A stretch of DNA of 15,369 bases from positions 1,117 to 16,485 of the forward strand of contig NAOQ01000958.1 in assembly GCA_002751075.1 (NCBI GenBank), read 5' to 3'. Shown here in pieces: positions 9,490 through 15,369 of this stretch; position 1 is the first letter of the stretch; every line of letters starts with the position of its first letter. This DNA is from Ichthyophonus hoferi (Eukaryota; Opisthokonta; Ichthyosporea; Ichthyophonida; Ichthyophonidae). Below the pieces are notes generated by a model, which worked only from the letters and a program-made list of their open reading frames with translations, had not been told where the DNA came from and searched no databases. Made by a program: the position numbers and the translations under genes.

Positions 9490-9670
9490 GGTTGTTTTTT
9501 TCCCTTTTATCCATTCCTGACCTTTGTTTAGCGCGGGTGTTAATTTTGGTTAACACCCGCATAGCTGTATTCCATAACCTAAATGGGACCAATCATAAAT
9601 ATTCTTATTGGCTAAAACAATTTACAAAAGATCACCGAGATCCACTAGGATTGTCTGATCTTATTTCAAT
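9490..9670 (+). repeat. Interspersed repeat, copy B
   Basis: Direct-orientation partner of copy A, offset about 333 bases. Its core ATCATAAATATTC...TATTGGCTAA...GAGATCCACTAGGATTGTCTGATCTTA also matches the inverted copy C at 12003-12076 at roughly 78% by eye. Copy B contains a perfect 11-base-pair hairpin (9533-9560). The 71-codon open frame across it (9492-9707) is not protein-like and I reject it as a gene. Confidence 0.8.
9533..9560. repeat. Perfect hairpin inside repeat copy B
   Basis: GCGGGTGTTAA and TTAACACCCGC are perfect 11-base arms around the 6-base loop TTTTGG. The matching place in copy A keeps an imperfect form of the same stem around the same TTTTGG loop. Confidence 0.85.
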
Positions 9671-12002
9671 CTTGTACTATCGTGCCTTTATTTGGATGTC
9701 TCGCTAGCTAAACATTCTTGTGTCTCGACAAATCAATTTAACCTGGTTAAGTTAAGCTATAAACTAACACTAAACTGATCATCTCATAATCCGTTTTGTT
9801 ACTAGAAATTCGGCCAAACTACGTGTTTGCTTGGAGTTAATGGTCTTGTAACATAAAGGAATAAACTGTAGCCAAAAAAAGCATTGAATGATTTGGTTCC
9901 GACACGGTTGCATATAGCTATATATGCAGTATGGGTCAAAAGCAGTTCGAGTATGGAGTATTTAATTACCTAAGAATAGGCCATTAGCATTTAATTAATT
10001 AATTAATTAATAATCAAATTATCATAGATAGTATGCTATATTTAAAAGCTATCTTGTTTTTTGCAGTTATACTAAATGAGGCTTTCTTGCCTATTTTTAA
10101 TTCTTTGTTTGCAATTGTGATGGCCATCCAAAAATGGATGAAACTACAGGACTATAACTATACATGCTGAAGTCAACTGTAACATCTCTGCAGCGTTATA
10201 AAACGTTACTTTAGGGCTACCGAGTTGCCCTAACAAGCCCAAATGGTAAAGAGTTTATGTAATTGTGATTGATATTATGACATATTCTGAATTATCGTTC
10301 CCACATCATGCGGTAGTATCGCATAGTTTTTTCATTTTATTTACACTATATTGTATACAATTGTATTCATTAGTTATTTGCTTAGAATATATTGGTATTC
10401 AATTTGTAGGTTTTCTAAATTGACATAGACTTTATGAGGCTTAGTCAAGGAGTTGACTCCATTGACAACTAGCAATATGACATCAATCCAATAAAAAAGG
10501 GTTGTCATAACCCAGAGAGGTTTACTTATAGGAGGTTACACAATATCTCAATCAATAAAATACAAAGAGCTAATTAGGTAATGCATAATGAACTTGATAA
10601 ATTCAATAAAGTTAATAAACAAAAATTATAGATAATTATAGATAGTTTATTTTTAAGGGATTTTTTAAATATACCATTTATTAGATCTATTTTAGGAATA
10701 CAAATTTGTGATTAATAAAGGAAATAAAATGTAGATATATAATAAAATGCCATGGTTTCTATAATCGGATTGAGCTTATTATACCGATGGACTTTTTATA
10801 GGCAATAATATTTATATAGCATTGATATATATTGAAAAATATTGTATGGAAGATACTCCCCCTATTGGTTATCATAAATTTTGCATGTGTAATGGAAAAC
10901 TATCCCTTAGACCAGGCAACACAGTTAGAGTTACGAACCTCTTAATGAGTCGAAATGTACACTTTTTATCTATTTAAAACCCGTATGATGTTGGCTATGT
11001 TATATATTGTTAATATCATTGATCAATTATACCTCATTTTAAACTGTATCATAGTAATCCGTAGGTGGACTACATTGACACAACCTTCTGGCTAAGCATA
11101 AATTATTCTAAGTAAATAAAAATGCTATTGTTAAAGGGGTTATAATTATGAAATATTGTATATGGTGTAAATATATTAATATCTCTGTAACGATAAAAAA
11201 TACCAATTATAGAATAATATCTATAGCATATATTATTCTACCAGCAAGTGATCTTATCATACAAAGCGGTGTGTCATTTCTCATTTAGACTGAGTAGGTA
11301 TAAAGATGACAGGGGACTAAAAACATTGACATCATGAGAGAATCCCAACTACCATGGGTGAATATAGGTCATGATCACTGACTGCCAGTTATGGAAAAAT
11401 TAGCTTAATGAAAAGTTGGTGTATTTAAAAATCACACAACCCAGGATAGTTAAACAACACGATTATTTATTTTAATGTCTATAGACCCATAAAACCCAAG
11501 TATGCTATTAAAATCCAAAGCAAGAAAAATACCGGCCTTAATTATTACCAAATTGAATTGGTATATTTTGACAGAAAGCAATATATACATAATTAACAAA
11601 CAAGCTTTATTTTACAGTATTTAAATTAGTCAAATGTCGATCATATAATGTCAGAGTCCATACTAAGAAATTATAACTGTGAAAGAAATGCGTGATTTTT
11701 ATGTTGTGATACTACTGAGTTCAGTATAGTTAGGCATAGTTAAAAGAAAAACTCAAGAAAAACCAAAAAAAAAAAAAATCTTTAGAGTAGAGGATTATAC
11801 TTTGTAGAGTCTGATAATATATGTTGTTAGAATGTGTTACAAGATTGCTAGCCACAGATGAATAAGAAGGTTCAATTGAAGCCCAGATAATAAGTAGACC
11901 GATGCTTGTCATAGTATGCAGCATATTAATACTATTACAACAACGAGGAAACGGGTTGATTCACCATCTGAATAGGGACATAATAGTATTTAAGTATTGT
12001 GG
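9671..12002. other. Intergenic stretch
   Basis: Over 2.3 kb of AT-rich sequence with no gene I can support. A 14-codon frame at 10076-10120 starts MRLSCLFLILCLQL, which looks like a signal peptide, but it stops at once and has only weak donors. Same-frame sequence downstream contains LGLPSCPNKPKW between stops. The minus-strand frame at 11730-11924 crosses a poly(A) run and looks like chance. Confidence 0.45.
9991..10013. repeat. (TTAA)n microsatellite
   Basis: TTAA tetranucleotide repeated about five and a half times. Confidence 0.9.
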
Positions 12003-12076
12003 TAAGATCAGACAATTCTAGTGGATCTCTGTGCCCTATCGTGAGTTGGATTAGCTAATACGAAAATTTATGATTG
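12003..12076 (-). repeat. Interspersed repeat, copy C (inverted)
   Basis: Read on the minus strand, it aligns without gaps to the core of copy B over about 72 bases. It shares ATCATAAAT, TATTRGCTAA, GAGATCCACTAG and ATTGTCTGATCTTA. Orientation is opposite to copies A and B, which argues for dispersal instead of tandem growth. Further upstream on the same strand is AGTTACCTTATTGGTGTAACT (RC of about 12159-12179), another short hairpin resembling the one in copy B. Confidence 0.75.
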
Positions 12077-13264
12077 TGACTCAAGATTAATTGATTGCAT
12101 AATATTTTTTGACCTGATAGTTTGATTCGTCAATACATAATATATGAGCAGTTACACCAATAAGGTAACTACTAGCTAAAGTGCTATTCTAGAAAGGAGA
12201 TTAGATTGGTATAAATATACACTACAGTCAATAAAGAACTGGTCAATCAGCCTCGCCCCTACACACACAAATGAGGAGAACATAAGATTCTGATAAATTT
12301 GGTATTCCCTCTCTCTCTCTAAACGAGTATAAGTTACAGGAATACTCCTGTCTCTACTTATTATTTCCAACAGAATGTTTAATGTCTTCGGTAGAAAGAT
12401 CTAGTTAACGCGTTAATATAACACAGTTGATTACTGAGAGCGATCAAGTTCGGCCTAAGTTGTAGCTATTAGTACTATGTTAGTAATAATCTATTATACA
12501 CAATTTTGCATTCTTAAAAAAAAAGTACATAGATGCCCTACCGAATTTTCTTATATAGTGCAATATAATATAGATATGTTTCTATTATTATAACAGCATA
12601 TTATCCTACTTGTCATCATCATATTATTATCCTAGTTGACTAGTATACTATCATCCATTCTCTTATATTGTTATATTTTCACATGATAGCAATTTTTGTA
12701 AAGAAGAAGGAAGTATTATTATCGGTTTTTAACTCCACTATAGGTAAATTAATGAGAAATATATTACAGGAAACACACACTACAGGCTATCACAGATGTT
12801 TTATGTTTAGAGAGAGAAAGAACTTTCTCATCAAACCCAATAACGGCTGACAGGCTAATCCAATTTAGATCACATAAGTCAAACCAAACCTATCTTATCG
12901 TAAAACATACACACAGGCACACATATATAAATTATACTTAGATAGACTTGTACATCATGTTTACGAATAAAACGCTTGTCCAGAACCAGTCTGGGTTTAG
13001 CTTATACAATTTATTAAAGTTGGTATTAGCTAACTAACGTCCAGTGGGATTATTAGTTTCCACCATATAAGCTGTACAGTATTTAACTAATCTCATTACA
13101 TATTTAGAACAATCAATATGTGAGAGAAATAAGATATAATACCCTGTGTTTTTCTCAGCACTAATTAGTTATATATATATACTTGTATGTACAATACCAC
13201 AGATCCTATCTTATTCTATCACATTAGCCAATTCCTGAACGGCCACTATGTATTGGTCAATAAC
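12077..13264. other. Intergenic stretch
   Basis: AT-rich with no supported gene. A 60-codon plus-strand frame at 12668-12850 has no recognised content. A short CT repeat lies at about 12310-12320. Confidence 0.45.
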
Positions 13265-13429
13265 TTATTTACATTCATGCCCATTTCCTATATTTCTAAA
13301 TTTAGTACATTTTAAAGAAGAGATAGAAAAAAATCTCCAGGGGTACCCAATGAGACCCGTGCACCAATTCGTCGTGCCCTTCCCCGCCATGCCTGATAGG
13401 TCCACTGCCAGATCTCTTGCCTTGATCCA
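13265..13429 (-). CDS. Candidate exon in a G+C-rich island
   Basis: A block at about 13330-13430 is clearly richer in G+C than anything near it. On the minus strand an acceptor TTTTCCTAG precedes a 54-codon open frame, phase 0, reading WIKARDLAVDLSGMAGKGTT, then NWCTGLIGYPW, ending HECK and TAA at 13267-13265. The phase suits the donor of the candidate signal-peptide exon at 13940-14044, and the joined product would be an 89-aa secreted protein. All frames are open here because the block lacks AT-rich stops, so the choice of frame is uncertain. A fragment of a non-LTR retrotransposon reverse-transcriptase tail is another possibility. I cannot name a family. Confidence 0.22.
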   Translation of the reverse strand, partial: WIKARDLAVDLSGMAGKGTTNWCTGLIGYPWRFFSISSLKCTKFRNIGNGHECK

Positions 13430-13903
13430 CTAGGAAAATAGATTGGTGAGTGTCTAGGTGGTTATATTTAATATATATAATATATATAATGTTACTGTAT
13501 GAGTGGCTAGGTTTGTGGGAATATGATGTTAGATTAGCCAATAAATGAACGTTAGAATAGTTAGTCTCTACATTCCACATACACGAGTCTTTGCGTATGC
13601 CATTAAGTGCACACTACTGGGTATATGTCATTAAGAGAATATGATACAATTGGCTGGTATATGATCCCATTGATAACCTCAAAGGTCTTCCCTCTCCCAC
13701 ACTTCTCTTAATGGTTCCATGACCGCACACAAATATTTAATAAATCAATCATACAGGGTCTGATAGCCCATATACTAAACCTAGTTATAAATCAAAAAAT
13801 AAGCACTGTTATGAGTTGGAGAATAAATATTCATTAGAGATCTCACATCACTAGAAAGTAGGCATTAGTTAGGGATAGTCAGTGCTTTTAATTAGATAGA
13901 CAA

Positions 13904-13934
13904 CACGTGCGTGATGTAGTGAACTGTGACGTCA
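13904..13934. promoter_or_regulatory. CACGTG and TGACGTCA elements
   Basis: A palindromic E-box CACGTG lies at 13904-13909 and a perfect palindromic CRE, TGACGTCA, at 13927-13934. Both are rare in AT-rich DNA. They lie just inside the intron of the minus-strand model at 13940-14044, where they could act as an intronic enhancer, or they could be part of a plus-strand promoter. Confidence 0.45.
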
Positions 13935-13939
13935 TGTAC

Positions 13940-14044
13940 CTTGCTGTTGGCAGGGGTGATGGTTTGATTGGCTGAGCTGTTGACTCCTGTGAACAAGATC
14001 GTATAGCATAGTGTCAACAACATCTCCAACCAGCCAATCATCAT
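13940..14044 (-). CDS. Candidate first exon with signal peptide
   Basis: On the minus strand an ATG at 14044 with A at -3 opens MMIGWLEMLLTLCYTILFTG, a good signal peptide with a polar start, a hydrophobic core and a small-residue end. It is followed by VNSSANQTITPANSK, which has two N-glycosylation sequons (NSS, NQT). A donor AAG|GTACAT follows at 13939, phase 0. The frame is open for 118 codons in all (13892-14248), but the part before this ATG is less convincing. A TATA-like box (14101-14110) and CRE-like sites (14122-14134) lie upstream at sensible distances. The role would be a small secreted or membrane protein. The next exon may be 13265-13429. The region also contains an inverted repeat, so it may instead be a regulatory block without coding. 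Confidence 0.35.
13966..14039. repeat. Inverted repeat carrying CCAAT boxes
   Basis: GATTGGCTG at 13966-13974 pairs with CAGCCAATC at 14031-14039. Inside them TGTTGAC at 13978-13984 pairs with GTCAACA at 14013-14019. The outer arms each hold an NF-Y-type CCAAT site in opposite orientations. Confidence 0.8.
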
Positions 14045-14100
14045 AATGAAGACATTAAAAACTAGGCATATATAGATTACTGTGTAGTGCCATAGTGCTT

Positions 14101-14134
14101 CCATATATAGCCCTAAGTAAATTACGTGACGTAG
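14101..14134 (-). promoter_or_regulatory. TATA-like box and CRE-like site
   Basis: On the minus strand CTACGTCACGTAA (14122-14134) holds overlapping bZIP half-sites. It is followed by CTATATATGG (14101-14110), usable as a TATA box and one base from a CArG box. The ATG at 14044 is about 57 bases further on. The order and spacing fit a core promoter for the minus-strand exon at 13940-14044. Confidence 0.4.
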
Positions 14135-14155
14135 TAAGTCAACCCAAACCCCCCT

Positions 14156-14161
14156 TTTATT
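14156..14161 (-). terminator. Candidate poly(A) signal
   Basis: TTTATT on the plus strand is AATAAA on the minus strand, about 240 bases past the stop of the minus-strand gene at 14403-14934 and just before the CRE-like site of the next candidate gene. Confidence 0.35.
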
Positions 14162-14402
14162 GTATATTCTAGGGGAAATAATAACATTTGCAATTGAATC
14201 CAAAAAGGTCAATATAAAGGTCATAACTACCAATGAGAAGGCATTCAAATAAATTATGAGATCTAAAGTGATAAAGTGACTTAGTCATAGAGAGAGAATG
14301 TAGCTTATTTAGTCGTATAGGCAGGATAAGTGAAATAAGTTTGATATACAGAGAAAAGTAGAATGGAAAGATCAAAAAAGAGAAAACATAAATGACGTAT
14401 AG

Positions 14403-14934
14403 CTAGACAAAACACGTACGAAATACAAAAGGGCCGTCCAGTTGAAGTGATAATTGGGATGGTTTGGATGAAAATAATATATCAGAAAGAGAGGAAGAGG
14501 GAGAGGGAGAGGATATCATTACCATCGTTATGTCGTCATCACTGTCAAGGTACCAGGGGTCTAAGGCCTCTGAACCTATTACATGTGATTGGTACGTTAG
14601 TATATCTCCCTAGGCAACGGGTATATTTAGAATATCATCCATTACACGTGCGACATTCCCCACATATCTATCCTTCCAGATCACATCCCTAGATATGATT
14701 TCCCACCAATCACTTTATGCAGAGATAGAGAGGGGACAATCAAGTTGAGATTAGATGGATGCATGCACAATGATTGGAGTATAAAAATAAATATTTACCC
14801 ATACAATCCAATAATAAAAAAAGACAAAATAACAGGCTACCAATCCTACCAACTCTTCTTACCATCCAAGTCATTGATTGGGTCTGAAGTTCCACCAATC
14901 AACGATGGTTTCACCTGCTTTATCTCAATACCAT
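14403..14934 (-). CDS. Last two exons of an unknown minus-strand gene
   Basis: Exon 14863-14934 has an acceptor TTGCAG, 72 bases at phase 1 in and out, and a strong donor GATG|GTAAGAAG. It reads GIEIKQVKPSLIGGTSDP, then INDLD. The next exon, 14403-14569, follows a TACTAAC branch point (14596-14602) and acceptor TTCAG, enters at the matching phase, and reads EALDPWYLDSDDDITM, then a serine-rich tail ending FRTCFV and TAG at 14405-14403. The joined tail is about 79 residues, acidic then serine/proline-rich. A donor-like GTAATG right after DDDITM could shorten the second exon. Earlier exons should lie beyond 15369; I found none with a compatible phase at 14935-15369. I do not recognise the family. 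The plus-strand frames at 14447-14692 and 14745-15026 look like shadows of these exons. Confidence 0.45.
14596..14602 (-). promoter_or_regulatory. TACTAAC branch point
   Basis: GTTAGTA on the plus strand is TACTAAC on the minus strand, 26 bases before the acceptor AG of the 14403-14569 exon. It is the second perfect TACTAAC placed in front of an exon in this window. Confidence 0.5.
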
Positions 14935-15247
14935 CTGCAATTGTGGTTATGTGTTGCTATATAATTTGCATTTTAATAGTACTAAAGTTAAAAAATTACA
15001 CCAAATCGAATCATAGTTATATCTGATGTTCAAAATTAAAGTGGTTAGTAATTAATAGATACTTTTAAGATTAATAACGATTACTGGTCTCTTAAAATGA
15101 TGTGCGTCACTGTCTCCAATCTTTCTCCTACTACATATATTCCTCATTAAGCTACAATAAAATTATCCGCTCAATGAAACACATAGGCAATCATGAACAT
15201 ATGACCTATATAGGATACTGGTATGCGAAAAGGGTAGGAGGGAAACA

Positions 15248-15305
15248 GAAAAAGAGAAAAAAAAAAAGAGAAAAAGAAAGAAAAAGAGAGAGAAAGACAG
15301 AGGAG
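15248..15305 (+). repeat. Purine-rich tract
   Basis: Nearly pure A and G for about 58 bases, with runs of A and GA. On the minus strand this is a long pyrimidine tract leading to an AG at about 15213-15214. That would make a strong 3' splice site, but I found no convincing exon behind it. Confidence 0.9.
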
Positions 15306-15331
15306 TATATATTCTGTACTACATAATAGAC

Positions 15332-15369
15332 AGTATATAGTATATAGTACATAGTATATAGTATATAGT
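15332..15369 (+). repeat. (AGTATAT)n heptanucleotide array, cut by the window edge
   Basis: Five units of AGTATAT (one reads AGTACAT) plus the start of a sixth. The array reaches the end of the window and probably continues. Confidence 0.9.

Noticed and set aside
9492-9707. 71-codon plus-strand open frame
   Set aside because: It lies across repeat copy B and its hairpin; copy A does not preserve the frame.
10076-10120. Signal-peptide-like start MRLSCLFLILCLQL
   Set aside because: It stops after 14 codons and only weak donor sites precede the stop. Short hydrophobic runs after an ATG are common in AT-rich DNA.
14169-14375. 68-codon minus-strand open frame rich in Leu, Ile, Tyr and Phe
   Set aside because: Composition is that of AT-rich non-coding DNA, and it lies between the gene end at 14403 and the regulatory block.
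15102-15326. 74-codon plus-strand open frame ending in a Lys/Arg/Glu run
   Set aside because: The charged tail is the translated purine tract; the rest shows no protein-like features.
1-15369. tRNA, rRNA, CRISPR arrays, complete transposons or virus-like elements
   Set aside because: I looked for tRNA B-box-like sequences, regularly spaced repeats, transposase or reverse-transcriptase motifs and paired long terminal repeats, and saw none that stand up. The dispersed A/B/C repeat is non-coding as far as I can tell.

Overview
This window looks like nuclear DNA of an animal or other intron-bearing eukaryote. It is roughly one third G+C by eye, rich in microsatellites and mostly non-coding. Exons carry GT-AG borders, two of them behind TACTAAC-type branch points. 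The compact spacing and AT richness would suit an early-branching metazoan such as a sponge. That placement is inference; nothing in the sequence fixes the species.

Left end (1-2601): a (TATTG)n pentanucleotide array lies inside a long intron. It is followed by the last three coding exons of cytosolic phenylalanyl-tRNA synthetase alpha (FARSA), plus strand, with a stop at 2497-2499 and an AATAAA at 2596. This is the only gene I can name with confidence.

Middle (2602-13260): mostly intergenic. It contains a compact minus-strand single-exon gene of unknown function (4060-4497, 145 aa, two CxxC pairs) with a TATA box, an upstream CCAAT box and a downstream poly(A) signal. It also holds a decayed or interrupted minus-strand coding stretch (8344-9069), several weak exon-like pieces, tandem duplications with a 122-123 base offset, and a diverged interspersed repeat present at least three times (9160-9335, 9490-9670, and inverted at 12003-12076).

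Right end (13260-15369): two minus-strand gene models appear to lie head to tail. The upstream one has exons 14863-14934 and 14403-14569 and enters from beyond the window. After its poly(A) signal comes a CRE/TATA-like block, then a candidate first exon with a signal peptide (13940-14044), possibly spliced to a G+C-rich exon at 13265-13429. The window closes in a purine tract and a heptanucleotide array. CCAAT/ATTGG pentamers are about twice as common across the window as base composition predicts. I recognised no complete mobile element, virus-like element, tRNA, rRNA or CRISPR array.
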